Part shown: piece after piece, positions 27,793 to 36,186 of the stretch | How the letters are laid out: each line of letters starts with the position of its first letter | How positions within the stretch are numbered: position 1 is the first letter of the stretch | DNA from: Sphingomonas guangdongensis | GTDB taxonomy: Bacteria > Pseudomonadota > Alphaproteobacteria > Sphingomonadales > Sphingomonadaceae | DNA length: 64,000 bases | Reading direction: 5' to 3' | NCBI RefSeq assembly: GCF_900199185.1 | Contig: NZ_OBMI01000003.1 | Location: forward strand, 186,001 to 250,000 | The notes under the pieces: generated by a model | What the model saw: the letters and a program-made list of their open reading frames with translations, nothing else | Databases searched by the model: none | Told to the model about the DNA's origin: nothing | Made by a program: the position numbers and the translations under genes

Positions 27793-28697
27793 GCGAGGTG
27801 GGTGCCCGCCGTAACAGGGAAGCCGCGAAGCAACTCGGCCGTGACTACCATCCCGCGGCCGGCGCGCTGGACCGCGACCGGCACCAGGACGCCGTCGCCG
27901 CACGCGACCTCCAGCGCATCGCCGATCACGGTGCCTGGCGCGCCGCCGCCCCCTTGGACGGTCGCGGCGAGCAGCTTGATCCGCTCACCGCCGATCTCGA
28001 ACCAGGCGCCGGGCGCGGGATTGAAGGCGCGGACCTGACGCTCGATCTCCGTGGCGCTGCGGGTCCAGTCGATCCGCGCCTCGGCCTTGTCGATCTTGGC
28101 GGCGTAGGTCACGCCGTCGCTCGGCTGCGGAACCGGCGGGTAGCGATCGAGGTCGCCCAGCACCTCTATCATCAGCGTTGCGCCCACGACCGCGAGCTCG
28201 GCGGTGAGCTCGCCCGCGGTCTTGCCGTCCACCGTCGTTCGCGCCTCCGCCCGCACGACCCCGGTATCGAGCCCCGCCTCCATCTGCATGATCCCGACGC
28301 CCGTTTCCGCATCGCCGGCCAGGATCGCGCGCTGGATCGGTGCCGCGCCGCGCCAGCGGGGCAGGAGCGAGGCGTGGATGTTGAGGCAGCCGTGGACCGG
28401 CGCGTCGAGCACCGGCCGCGGCAGGATCAGGCCGTAGGCGGCGACCACCGCCACATCGGCGGCGTGCGCGGCGAACGCCTGCTGCGCCTCTGCGCCGCGC
28501 AGGGTCACGGGCGTCAGCACCGGCAGCCCGAGCGCATCGGCGCGGACGTGCACCGGCGTTGGCACCTCAGCCTTCCCTCGCCGGCCGCCCGGCCGCGGAG
28601 GCTGGGTATAGACCGCCGCGATCTCGTGCCCCGCGGCGACCAGCGCGTCGAGCGCCGGCACCGCAAAGTCGGGCGTTCCCATGAAGACGATCCGCAT
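27789..28697 (-). CDS. fmt: Methionyl-tRNA formyltransferase
   Basis: 302 residues. It formylates initiator Met-tRNA using 10-formyltetrahydrofolate. The ATG at 28697 gives the standard start [16 protein letters not shown]. The catalytic centre [17 protein letters not shown] (Asn, His) and the Asp in GLDTG are intact, and a C-terminal OB-like domain (about 205-300) with [11 protein letters not shown] follows. It is divergent from recR with only 54 bases between starts. The partner deformylase gene def lies on the other side of recR. Confidence 0.96.
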   Translation of the reverse strand: MRIVFMGTPDFAVPALDALVAAGHEIAAVYTQPPRPGGRRGKAEVPTPVHVRADALGLPVLTPVTLRGAEAQQAFAAHAADVAVVAAYGLILPRPVLDAPVHGCLNIHASLLPRWRGAAPIQRAILAGDAETGVGIMQMEAGLDTGVVRAEARTTVDGKTAGELTAELAVVGATLMIEVLGDLDRYPPVPQPSDGVTYAAKIDKAEARIDWTRSATEIERQVRAFNPAPGAWFEIGGERIKLLAATVQGGGGAPGTVIGDALEVACGDGVLVPVAVQRAGRGMVVTAELLRGFPVTAGTHLA

Positions 28698-28751
28698 GGG
28701 GCCGCTCTCGACACGCTGGCGCGCCCGGGCGCAACCCCCTATCTGTTCCCC

Positions 28752-29348
28752 ATGGCTTCCCCGGAGATCGAGGCGCTGTCGGGCGCGTTGGCGCGTCTGC
28801 CCGGGCTGGGGCCACGGTCCGCCCGGCGCGCGGTGCTGCACCTGCTCAAGCGGCGCGAGACGTCGCTCGCGACGCTGCTCGGCGCGCTTCAGGCGGTCAA
28901 TGATCGGCTCTCCACCTGCTCGATCTGCGGCAACGTCGATACGAGCGACCCTTGCGCGGTGTGCGCGGACCCGCGCCGCGACGCGCGCGCGCTGTGCGTG
29001 GTGGAGGAGGTCGCGGATCTGTGGGCGCTGGAGCGCTCGCGGCTGTTCCCCGGGCGCTTTCACGTGCTCGGCGGGCGGCTATCGGCGCTGGAGGGGGTCA
29101 GACCGGAGGATCTCGCGATCGACGGGCTGATCCGCCGGGTCGCGAACGGCGGCGTCGATGAGGTGGTGCTGGCGATGAACGCGACACTGGAGGGGCAGAC
29201 CACCGCCCACTACCTCGCCGAGCGGCTGGAGCAGTTCCCCGTGCGGCTCACCCAGCTCGCCCACGGCCTGCCGGTCGGCGGCGAACTCGACTATCTGGAC
29301 GAGGGCACGCTCGCGCAGGCACTCCGCGCGCGCCGTCCGCTTGCCTGA
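28752..29348 (+). CDS. recR: Recombination mediator protein RecR
   Basis: 198 residues, full length. With RecF/RecO it helps load RecA at gapped DNA. The N-terminal helix-hairpin-helix ([20 protein letters not shown]) is followed by a C4 zinc finger ([16 protein letters not shown], about 57-72), a Toprim domain starting [14 protein letters not shown], and the C-terminal [22 protein letters not shown] motif (here [17 protein letters not shown]). The ATG at 28752 is chosen; upstream in-frame codons run into the fmt promoter region. Confidence 0.97.
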   Translation: MASPEIEALSGALARLPGLGPRSARRAVLHLLKRRETSLATLLGALQAVNDRLSTCSICGNVDTSDPCAVCADPRRDARALCVVEEVADLWALERSRLFPGRFHVLGGRLSALEGVRPEDLAIDGLIRRVANGGVDEVVLAMNATLEGQTTAHYLAERLEQFPVRLTQLAHGLPVGGELDYLDEGTLAQALRARRPLA

Positions 29349-29378
29349 TCCGAGCACAAGGATTAGCTCGACCGGATC

Positions 29379-29903
29379 ATGACCGTGCTGACCATTCTCG
29401 AGATACCCGACCCCCGCCTGCGCGCGGTTGCCGCCCCCGTGGAAACCGTTGATGACGCGGTCCGCCAGCTGATCGACGACATGTTTGAGACGATGTACGC
29501 CGCCCGCGGCATCGGCCTCGCCGCGACCCAGGTCGGGGTCGAGCGCCGGGTAGTCGTCATCGACCTGCAGGAAGGAGAGGATGACGAGGGCAAACCGATC
29601 CGCGATCCGCGCGCCTATGTGAACCCGGAGGTCACCTGGGTGAGCGAGGAGCTGTCGCGCTACAACGAAGGTTGCCTGTCGATCCCTGAGCAGTACGCGG
29701 AGGTCGACCGGCCGGCCCGCTGCCGCGTCACCTGGCTCGATCGCGATGGCCAGCCCCACGAGGCGGAGATGGACGGCCTGCTCGCGACCTGCATGCAGCA
29801 TGAGATCGATCACCTGAACGGCGTGCTGTTCATCGACCACATATCTCGGCTGAAGCGGGACATGCTGGTCAAGAAACTCAACAAGGCGCGCCGTGCGGCC
29901 TGA
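29379..29903 (+). CDS. def: Peptide deformylase
   Basis: 174 residues. It removes the N-formyl group from new proteins. All three active-site motifs are present: [18 protein letters not shown] with the metal-binding cysteine, and QHEIDHLNG with the two metal-binding histidines and catalytic glutamate. The N-terminus [14 protein letters not shown] is canonical. It lies 30 bases after recR on the same strand, and complements fmt, which is encoded just upstream on the other strand. Confidence 0.97.
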   Translation: MTVLTILEIPDPRLRAVAAPVETVDDAVRQLIDDMFETMYAARGIGLAATQVGVERRVVVIDLQEGEDDEGKPIRDPRAYVNPEVTWVSEELSRYNEGCLSIPEQYAEVDRPARCRVTWLDRDGQPHEAEMDGLLATCMQHEIDHLNGVLFIDHISRLKRDMLVKKLNKARRAA

Positions 29904-29961
29904 CGCAAACCCGCTCAACTTGGCGCGGGCACCGCTTGTCCACGCGGCGCGCGGCAGGTAG

Positions 29962-29976
29962 GTTCGCCCTCTGTTC
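29962..29976 (+). promoter_or_regulatory. LexA/SOS box upstream of rmuC
   Basis: GTTC-GCCCTCT-GTTC is an exact match to the alphaproteobacterial LexA operator GTTC-N7-GTTC. It ends 15 bases before the rmuC ATG at 29992, in the short gap after def. The gene's link to DNA recombination makes the match more credible than chance. Confidence 0.6.
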
Positions 29977-29991
29977 TGAGTGGGGCGTGGC

Positions 29992-31404
29992 ATGGATAGC
30001 GTGATGTTCGTGGCGATCGTGGTGGCCGTCATCGTCGGTCTGGCGGTCGGCTGGCTGCTCGGCGCGCGCGGGACCGCCACGGCGCGGGCCGAGCGGGACG
30101 CGCGCGAGGAGGACTTCAAGCGCGCGATCAGCGATCTGGCGGTCGCCAGTGAGCGCGTCCGCGAGATGCCTGAGCTCCGCCAGGCGCTCGAAGAGACGAC
30201 GCGCGAGCGTGACGTCGCCCGGCTGGAGGCGGTCGAGCTGCGGACCCGCGCCGCCGCGTTCGAGGCGCGCTTCGCCGAGTTCAAGGCGGACCGCGAGGCG
30301 ATGGCGGCGCAGTTCCGCGATCTCGGTGCCAAGGTGCTCGACCAGGCGCAGGAGAGCTTCCTCAAGCGCGCCGACGAGCGCTTCGGCCAGGCCGGCAGCG
30401 CCAATGCCGAGAAGATCAAGGCGCTGCTGGCGCCGGTCGAGACGACGCTGAAGCGCTACGAGGAAGGACTTCAGAAGGTCGAGCGCGACCGGATCGACAG
30501 CTATGCGGGCTTGCGCGAGCAGATCGAGCACGTCCGCGCCGGGCAGGGCCAGGTCCGGGACGAGACCGCCAAGCTCGTCAACGCGCTCCGTACCAGTCCG
30601 AAAGCGCGCGGGCGCTGGGGTGAGCAGAGCCTGAAGAACGTGCTGGAGCAGGCCGGGCTATCGCCCTTCGCCGACTTCCAGCGCGAGGTGGTGGTCGGCA
30701 GCGACGACGGCACGCTGCGCCCGGACGTCATCGTCCGCCTGCCGGGCGGTCGCCAGCTGGTGATCGACGCGAAATGCTCGCTGAACGCCTTCCTCGACGC
30801 GAGCGACGCGATCGAGGAGGACGCGCGCCAGGCGGCGCTGCGGGCGCACTCGGCCTCCGTCCGCAACCACGCCGGAGCGCTGGGTTCCAAGAGCTACTGG
30901 GACAAGTTCGGCGACGCGGCCGATTACGTCGTCATGTACATTCCCGGCGAGCATTTCCTGTTCGCCGCGCTGGAGCAGGATCCGCTGCTCTGGGAGTGGG
31001 CGATCGAGCGTCGCGTGCTGCTCGCGACGCCCACCAACCTCGTCGCGATCGCGCGCACCGTCGCCAACATCTGGCGGCAGGAGAAGCTGGTCGAGGACAT
31101 GCAGGCGGTCGATGCGCTCGGCAAGGAGCTGCACGAGCGCCTGGCGGTCGCGGCGACGCATCTCAAGCGGGTGGCGGGCGGGCTCAACACCGCGGTCGAC
31201 AACTACAACAAGTTCGTCGCGAGCTTCGACGGGCGGGTGATGGTGTCGGCGCGCAAGTTCAAGCAGCTGAACGTCGGCACCGGCGCGCGCGACATCGACG
31301 CGCTGGAGACGGTGGATGTCGCGGCGCGGCTGTCATCGGCGGACGTGAGCATGTTGCCGAGTATTCCTGAGAGTGGCGAGGAACGGGCCGAGGCGGCAGA
31401 GTAA
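29992..31404 (+). CDS. rmuC: DNA recombination protein RmuC
   Basis: 470 residues. RmuC proteins limit inversions at short inverted repeats in E. coli and resemble nucleases, but the biochemical activity is poorly defined. A single N-terminal membrane span (SVMFVAIVVAVIVGLAVGWLL, read as two parts) is followed by a coiled coil rich in Arg/Glu/Ala to about residue 190. The RmuC core follows, with RGRWGEQSLKNVLEQAGL, VIDAKCSLNAF, and FIPGEHFLFAAL-like YIPGEHFLFAAL. The ATG at 29992 is preferred over an in-frame GTG four codons upstream. A LexA-type box immediately precedes it. Confidence 0.94.
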   Translation: MDSVMFVAIVVAVIVGLAVGWLLGARGTATARAERDAREEDFKRAISDLAVASERVREMPELRQALEETTRERDVARLEAVELRTRAAAFEARFAEFKADREAMAAQFRDLGAKVLDQAQESFLKRADERFGQAGSANAEKIKALLAPVETTLKRYEEGLQKVERDRIDSYAGLREQIEHVRAGQGQVRDETAKLVNALRTSPKARGRWGEQSLKNVLEQAGLSPFADFQREVVVGSDDGTLRPDVIVRLPGGRQLVIDAKCSLNAFLDASDAIEEDARQAALRAHSASVRNHAGALGSKSYWDKFGDAADYVVMYIPGEHFLFAALEQDPLLWEWAIERRVLLATPTNLVAIARTVANIWRQEKLVEDMQAVDALGKELHERLAVAATHLKRVAGGLNTAVDNYNKFVASFDGRVMVSARKFKQLNVGTGARDIDALETVDVAARLSSADVSMLPSIPESGEERAEAAE

Positions 31405-31426
31405 GACGGTCGGGTCAGTAACTTCG

Positions 31427-31523
31427 TCACCCCAGCGCAGGCTGGGGTCCATGTCTGTGGCAAAGCTATGCCACGTCAGCTCGATTGACACAGACATGGA
31501 TGCCAGCCTCCGCTGGCATGACA
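31427..31523. repeat. Intergenic inverted repeat, CCCCAGC/GCCAGC type (copy 2)
   Basis: This is the most regular copy. A hairpin CCCCAGC-gcag-GCTGGGG opens it, CCATGTCTGTG pairs perfectly with CACAGACATGG across a variable loop, and a closing GCCAGC/GCTGGC hairpin ends it. It fills the gap between the convergent rmuC and META-domain genes and may end transcription in both directions. Confidence 0.85.
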
Positions 31524-31524
31524 A

Positions 31525-32163
31525 TCAGCGCTTCAAGGTCAGGCTGGTTTCGCCATCGGACAGCACCAGACCGTCGGTGCCCTGGTGCACGTACAGCTTC
31601 TGCCCCAGCGCGCTGATCACGGCGCGCTCGGCCGCCATAGATGCTGGCGGGCACATCATACGCGTCGCCGCGATCGGGGCGGTGGTCAGGATGCCGCGCG
31701 CGAGTGTGTAGGAGCCTCGCAGCGTGTTGCAGACCTTGCCGGTGAGCGCGCCGTCCGTGAAGGACAGCGTCGCGGCCACCGTTGGAGCGAGCGCTCGACC
31801 GTTCACTTGCGTAATCCGCCACTTACCGCCCTCCAAACCGGCGACTTCCGTCGCGGCACCGCCGCAACCCCTCAGTATCTGCCGGCCGACGCGGACCTGC
31901 ACCGTTTCCGGGTAGCGGCGGTCGCTCATGCCGTCGCTGCACGGCACGCGGGTGATCTCGACGGTTAGCGCGGCGGTGCGGTAGCGGCGGCCGCCACGGA
32001 TGGTGACGGCGCGCGGTGTCGTGACGCGCACGTTGCGGCCACCCGCAGGCTGATAGCTGATCTGGTCGCGCGCGATCGTCAGCGACCAGAACGGCTCGGT
32101 GCCGACCGCCTTGTAAGGTGGCGGCATTGCGGTAGCAGCGAGGAGGAGCGTCAGGGCAGGCAT
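31525..32163 (-). CDS. Secreted META-domain protein
   Basis: 212 residues. The ATG at 32163 gives a short signal peptide (MPALTLLLAATAMPPPYK). The first half (GTEPFWSLTIARDQISY) matches the COG3650-type domain often found before META domains. The second half (KWRITQVNGRALAP, LSFTDGALTGKVCNTLRGSYTL, MMCPPASMAAERAV) is a META/HslJ domain. HslJ-type proteins are associated with outer-membrane stress and novobiocin tolerance in E. coli; the mechanism is unknown. Four cysteines could form two disulphides in the periplasm. Confidence 0.85.
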   Translation of the reverse strand: MPALTLLLAATAMPPPYKAVGTEPFWSLTIARDQISYQPAGGRNVRVTTPRAVTIRGGRRYRTAALTVEITRVPCSDGMSDRRYPETVQVRVGRQILRGCGGAATEVAGLEGGKWRITQVNGRALAPTVAATLSFTDGALTGKVCNTLRGSYTLARGILTTAPIAATRMMCPPASMAAERAVISALGQKLYVHQGTDGLVLSDGETSLTLKR

Positions 32164-32221
32164 GGCGGGACTCCGGATCGGATTTGCTGCAGTTGCCAAC
32201 AGCGGCTGAACCGCGGCTTGC

Positions 32222-33118
32222 TCAACGCAGTGCCAGTCCCATCGCCACGCAGGCGATCCTGGCGGCGATCGCGGCCGAGCGCCGCCGTGCGTCGTCGCGG
32301 TCAGGTACGTGTTCGGCGACGATGATCCCGGCGATCGTCGCCCGCTCAGCAGTCGCGTGGAGCAGGTCGATCACGTCGTCGTAGGAGAGCCCACCTGGCG
32401 TCGGCATCGCGACGGCCGGGAACACCGCGGGATCGATCCCGTCGCAGTCGAGCGAGATCACGACGCGCGCGCCGGGTGTCAGCCGCGCGGCCGTGGCCGC
32501 GGCACCCTTGCGGCGAAACTCGCGGGCGGTGACGAGCTGGCTGCCCCAGGCACGCGCGTCCTCGATCTGCCAGGCCTTGCCGCTGCCGAGACCGCGCAGG
32601 CCCACCTGCACCATGCCGGTCACGTGTGCCATCTCCGACGCGCGACGCATGGTCGAGCCGTAGCCGAGCGGGTTGCCGCGCACCCGGTCGCCCCAGTCGG
32701 CATGCGCGTCGATCTGCAGCACCTCGATCTGCCGTTCACCTGCGAAGCCGGCGAGCGCCGGGATCGGCACCGAATCGTCGCCGCCGAGCACCACTGGCAT
32801 CGCACCTGCCGTGACGATAAGCGCTACCGCCTGCTCGATGGCGAGGCGGTTCTCGGCGGGTGTGTCGACCTTGGTGGGCACATCGCCGACGTCGACGATG
32901 CCCCCGGTCGGCATCGTTCCGTCCAGGTCGAAGTCGTGATGGGCAAGCTGGGCCGCGAACCCGATCGATGCGTCACGGATCGCCGCCGGTGCGCGCGCCG
33001 CGTGGCTCGGCTGGTCGGCGTACGGAGTCGCCTCGCTCGCGCCGACCACCACCGCGTGCGCGCCGCGCAGGTCATCGAGCCGGGCGGCAGGCGCGCGGAT
33101 GAAGGTTGGGAAACTCAT
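32222..33118 (-). CDS. Arginase/agmatinase family ureohydrolase
   Basis: 298 residues. The family hydrolyses guanidino compounds to urea plus an amine at a di-manganese site. Metal-binding segments visible are GGDDS (112-116), DAHAD (137-141) and SLDCDGIDP near 225. Most members have GGDHS, so one usual histidine ligand is an aspartate here. The last conserved region reads VAEHVPDRDD instead of the common EVNP-type sequence. The substrate could be agmatine, guanidinobutyrate or a related compound. The ATG at 33118 is preferred over an in-frame start 12 bases upstream. Confidence 0.85.
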   Translation of the reverse strand: MSFPTFIRAPAARLDDLRGAHAVVVGASEATPYADQPSHAARAPAAIRDASIGFAAQLAHHDFDLDGTMPTGGIVDVGDVPTKVDTPAENRLAIEQAVALIVTAGAMPVVLGGDDSVPIPALAGFAGERQIEVLQIDAHADWGDRVRGNPLGYGSTMRRASEMAHVTGMVQVGLRGLGSGKAWQIEDARAWGSQLVTAREFRRKGAAATAARLTPGARVVISLDCDGIDPAVFPAVAMPTPGGLSYDDVIDLLHATAERATIAGIIVAEHVPDRDDARRRSAAIAARIACVAMGLALR

Positions 33119-33150
33119 ACACCGCGCCAATGAACGGGCAGGCGTTTGGT

Positions 33151-33948
33151 TCAGCCGAGCTGCGCCAGTACCTCATACGCCATCACTGCGGTCGCAACCG
33201 CGGCGTTGAGGCTGTCGGCCTTGCCGCGCATCGGGATCTTGACGAGCAGGTCGCAGGCGCGGGCGAGCGCGTCGGGCATCCCCTGCGCCTCGTTGCCGGT
33301 GAGCAGGAAGATCGGGGCGGCGTAGCGTGCGGCGCGGTAATCCTGATTGGTGTCGAGGCTCAGCCCGACCAGCTGACCCGGGCCGGTGCGCAGCCAGACG
33401 AGGAAGTCCGCGGCACTCGCCCGCGCGATGGGGACGGTGAACAGCGCCCCCATGCTCGCGCGCACCGCCTCAACGGAGAAAAAGTCGACCGAGTCGTCGA
33501 GGAGGATCAGTCCGCCCGCACCGACCGCGTCGGCGGTGCGCAGGATCGTGCCAAGGTTGCCGGGATCGCGCAGCCGCTCTGCCACCAGCCAGATCGCGGC
33601 GGCGCTCCGGTCGAGGTGGTCGAGCGGCGTGACGAACTCTTCGTAGACGCCGAGCACTGCGCCGGGATTATCCTTGCCCGAAAGCTTGGACAGGATGTCG
33701 ACGGTGGTCAGCACCGCCTCGCCGCCGGCACGCTCCGTCTCGGCAACCAACGCGGTCACGAGCGGGTGCGCGGCCATGTCGCCCGAGAAGAACAGGGTGG
33801 CGGGCAGGCGACCGGCCTCGCGTGCTTCCGTCAGGATTCGCAAGCCCTCCGCCAGGAACTGCCCCGCCTCGCGCCGGTGGCGCTTTTCCCGCAGCAGCCG
33901 CGTCTGCTTGACGAGCGGGTTGGAGAAGGCGGTGATCTCGCGGGGCAT
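33151..33948 (-). CDS. TrmH/SpoU family RNA 2'-O-methyltransferase
   Basis: 265 residues. An N-terminal substrate-binding domain (NPLVKQTRLLREKRHRR, FLAEGLRIL) is followed by the knotted SPOUT domain with its three motifs: ERLRDPGNLGTILRTADA, FLLTGNEAQGM and IPMRGKADSLNAAVATAV. It uses SAM to methylate a ribose 2'-OH in rRNA or tRNA; the target cannot be read by eye. It starts from the ATG at 33948 and lies 32 bases upstream of the arginase-family gene, so the two may be co-transcribed. Confidence 0.9.
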   Translation of the reverse strand: MPREITAFSNPLVKQTRLLREKRHRREAGQFLAEGLRILTEAREAGRLPATLFFSGDMAAHPLVTALVAETERAGGEAVLTTVDILSKLSGKDNPGAVLGVYEEFVTPLDHLDRSAAAIWLVAERLRDPGNLGTILRTADAVGAGGLILLDDSVDFFSVEAVRASMGALFTVPIARASAADFLVWLRTGPGQLVGLSLDTNQDYRAARYAAPIFLLTGNEAQGMPDALARACDLLVKIPMRGKADSLNAAVATAVMAYEVLAQLG

Positions 33949-34043
33949 GGGGCGCGCGTAAGAGGCGTGCGAGGGCAGGCGCAAGATTAATCGTCGTTTC
34001 GACTCAAGGCCGGGGCGGCGGAGAAGTGTGGTGAGTGGAGGCG

Positions 34044-34063
34044 CGACACGGCGAGCCGTGTCG
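34044..34063. terminator. Short hairpin between ptsH and trmH
   Basis: CGACACGG (34044-34051) and CCGTGTCG (34056-34063) form a perfect 8-bp stem with a 4-base loop. It lies in the 189-base gap between the end of the ptsH operon and the downstream SpoU-family gene. No T-run follows on either strand. Confidence 0.4.
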
Positions 34064-34091
34064 TCGGTCGGCGCGAAGCGCCGCCGGCCGT

Positions 34092-34138
34092 GATCGCTGC
34101 CGAGCCGCCAAACTGCCCGGCAGTTTGGCTGCGGCGAT
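34092..34138 (-). terminator. Long stem-loop at the end of the chvI-ptsH operon
   Basis: CCAAACTGCC (34108-34117) pairs perfectly with GGCAGTTTGG (34119-34128), and flanking GATCGC/GCGATC extends the helix outward. The outer arm reaches the ptsH stop codon. There is no T-run, so factor-dependent termination or 3'-end protection is as likely as intrinsic termination. Confidence 0.55.
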
Positions 34139-34410
34139 CAGTCCTCCCCGAACTTGGCCTCGACCAGCTCGCACAAGGCGGTCACCGCGTCCTCCGCTCC
34201 CTCGCCGGTCGCACGGATCACGATCTCGTCGCCCATCGCGGCGCCCAGCATCATCAGTCCCATAATGGAGGTGCCGGTCACGCTCGACCCGTCCTTGCTG
34301 ACGGTCAGATCGGCACGCTGGGCCGACGCGAGCGTCACGAATTTGGCGGAGGCACGGGCGTGGAGCCCGCGGCGGTTGCAGATCTGGACGGTACGCTCCG
34401 CCTCGCTCAC
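34138..34410 (-). CDS. ptsH: Phosphocarrier protein HPr
   Basis: 90 residues, standard for HPr/NPr. It carries phosphate from enzyme I to EIIA domains. The active-site histidine is His17 in NRRGLHARAS, and the regulatory serine region is Ser48 in GTSIMGLMML, the site HPr kinase would phosphorylate. The GTG start overlaps the EIIA stop by 4 bases. It is the last gene of a six-gene run headed by chvI. Enzyme I is not encoded in this window. Confidence 0.96.
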   Translation of the reverse strand: MSEAERTVQICNRRGLHARASAKFVTLASAQRADLTVSKDGSSVTGTSIMGLMMLGAAMGDEIVIRATGEGAEDAVTALCELVEAKFGED

Positions 34411-34847
34411 GCCGCCGCTTCTCCCAGCACCTCGGACGCGACGGAGATGTACTTGCGCCCGGCGTCGCGCGCAGCGGCGACCGCGTCCACGACCTTCATG
34501 GCCCGCCGCGCGCCGCCCAGGCGGATCAGCATCGGCAGGTTGATGCCGGCGATCACCTCGACCCGGCCCGGCTTCATCAGCGAGATGGCCAGATTGGACG
34601 GCGTGCCGCCGAACAGGTCGGTCAGCACGATCACGCCGCTGCCATCGTCGACGCGGGCGATGGCGTCGGCGATCTCGCCCCGGCGGCTCTCCATGTCGTC
34701 CTCCGGGCCGATGCAGATCGTCTCGATCCGCTCCTGCTTGCCGACGACATGCTCCATCGCGACCACGAACTCCTGCGCCAGCCTGCCGTGCGTCACCAGC
34801 ACCAGGCCGATCATGCCGTCGTTCTTTCCGGGCTTGGCAGGAGTCAT
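34407..34847 (-). CDS. PTS EIIA component, mannose/sorbose family
   Basis: 146 residues. The phosphorylated histidine is His20 in MIGLVLVTHGRLAQEF, with GGTPSNLAISL as the second signature. It resembles the EIIA domain of ManX, but no EIIB, EIIC or EIID gene follows, so it probably works as a regulatory phosphate acceptor rather than in sugar transport. Two starts are possible: ATG 34847, which overlaps rapZ by 4 bases, and ATG 34814, which begins at the canonical MIGL. I keep the first because of the overlap pattern. Confidence 0.93.
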   Translation of the reverse strand: MTPAKPGKNDGMIGLVLVTHGRLAQEFVVAMEHVVGKQERIETICIGPEDDMESRRGEIADAIARVDDGSGVIVLTDLFGGTPSNLAISLMKPGRVEVIAGINLPMLIRLGGARRAMKVVDAVAAARDAGRKYISVASEVLGEAAA

Positions 34848-35758
34848 CGTGACTTAGGTGCGTCCTCGAGCGAGTCCTGCGGCGCTGTGCCGAGGTCGCG
34901 ATGCGTCACCGTGGGCGAAAAGCCCGCGCCTTGCAACCGCCGCGCGAGCCGTTCGGCGACGTGGACGGAGCGGTGTCTCCCCCCGGTACAACCGACCGCG
35001 ATGGTCACATAGGATTTCCCCTCCACCCTGTAGCGGGGAAGCAACAACAGCAGCAGCCGCTCGATCGCGTCGACCGATTCGGCGTAGGCGGGATCGGCCT
35101 GGACATAGGCAGCCACGTCCGGATCGAGCCCAGTGCCGGGGCGGAGCTGTGCGTCCCAGTGGGGATTGCGCAGGTAACGCATGTCGAACACCAGGTCGGC
35201 GTTGCGCGGCAGCCCGCGCGCGAAGCCGAACGAGACCAGGCCGATCACCGGCTCGCCCAGCCCCTCGCCGGCGAAGCTGCCACGGATCGCCTGCTGGAGC
35301 TCGTTGGCCACCATGTTGGTCGTGTCGATCACCCGGTTCGCCCAGCGGCGCAGCGGGTTCAGCAGCTCGCGCTCCCGCGCGATCCCGTCGCTCGCCGGTC
35401 GATCGAGCGCGAGCGGGTGGCGCCGGCGCGTTTCCGAGTAGCGCCGCTCCAGCTCGCCCTCCGCGCAGTCGAGGAACAGCGTGCCGATATCGTGGCCGTG
35501 AGACTCGCGCAGCTGCTTGATTCGCCCGACGATCCGCTCCGCATCGAAGCCGCGGGTCTGCGCACCGATGCCGAGTGCGAGCGGGCGGGCGTCGCCCTCC
35601 GCCCCGGCCGGCAGCGCGGTCGCGAGCAGGCGGTCGAGCAGCAGCAGGGGCAGGTTGTCGACCGTCTCCCAGCCGAGATCCTCCAGCGTGCGGAGCACGG
35701 TCGACTTGCCCGCGCCCGACATGCCGGTCACGAGCAGGATGTGCTTGGGCAGGCTCAT
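34844..35758 (-). CDS. rapZ: RNase adapter protein RapZ
   Basis: 304 residues. It is an RNA-binding P-loop protein; in E. coli it guides RNase E to the small RNA GlmZ and so controls glucosamine-6-phosphate synthesis. Walker A is GMSGAGKST (12-20). TVDNLPLLLLDRLL, LFLDCAEGELERRYSETRRRHPL and the C-terminal GCTGGRHRSVHVAERLA are family signatures. It sits between hprK and the EIIA gene, overlapping both by 4 bases (ATGA), a placement known in other alphaproteobacteria. Whether a GlmZ-like target exists here is unknown. Confidence 0.96.
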   Translation of the reverse strand: MSLPKHILLVTGMSGAGKSTVLRTLEDLGWETVDNLPLLLLDRLLATALPAGAEGDARPLALGIGAQTRGFDAERIVGRIKQLRESHGHDIGTLFLDCAEGELERRYSETRRRHPLALDRPASDGIARERELLNPLRRWANRVIDTTNMVANELQQAIRGSFAGEGLGEPVIGLVSFGFARGLPRNADLVFDMRYLRNPHWDAQLRPGTGLDPDVAAYVQADPAYAESVDAIERLLLLLLPRYRVEGKSYVTIAVGCTGGRHRSVHVAERLARRLQGAGFSPTVTHRDLGTAPQDSLEDAPKSR

Positions 35759-36186
35759 GTGGCGCGCCGCGCCTTCAGCGCCAATTCGACCTTGATCGGT
35801 GCCGAGGGTTCGAGCGCGGGCAGCGCGATCTCACGCAGATCGACGCCGGCAAGCCGGCGGGTGCGGCCGTCCGCCGGCATGCGGGCGGGCAGGGACACGA
35901 TGGTGACGAGTAGCGCGACCGGTGCCTCGCTGAGGTGCGGCAGCTCGACGATGCCGATCCCGCGCACCTCCAGCTTGCCGGCGAGATTGGCGGGCGCGGT
36001 CGCGACCAGCGCACCGCCGCGTCGCAGCAGGGTGGTGTAGTCGTCGCTGACCAGCACCGCGCCGCGATCGATCAGGCGCAGCGCCAGGTCCGACTTCCCC
36101 TCGCCCGAGCGTCCCTCGATCAGCACCGCGGCGCCGTCGATCGCGACGCAGCTCGCGTGGATGGTCTCGGAGGAGAGTTCGGTCAC
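35755..36186 (-). CDS. hprK: HPr kinase/phosphorylase, short catalytic form
   Basis: 143 residues, about half the length of the Gram-positive enzyme because the N-terminal domain is absent, as is usual in alphaproteobacteria. It phosphorylates and dephosphorylates the regulatory serine of HPr. His10 (IHASCVAIDG), Walker A EGRSGEGKSDLAL (24-36), the Asp pair in LVSDDYTTL and the GKLEVRGIGIVELP signature are all present. The GTG start overlaps chvG by 4 bases, and the ATGA at its end starts rapZ. Confidence 0.94.
   Translation of the reverse strand: MTELSSETIHASCVAIDGAAVLIEGRSGEGKSDLALRLIDRGAVLVSDDYTTLLRRGGALVATAPANLAGKLEVRGIGIVELPHLSEAPVALLVTIVSLPARMPADGRTRRLAGVDLREIALPALEPSAPIKVELALKARRAT

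Noticed and set aside
35755..36186. HprK as a truncated pseudogene
   Set aside because: It is half the Gram-positive length, but this catalytic-only form is normal in alphaproteobacteria and all active-site motifs are intact.
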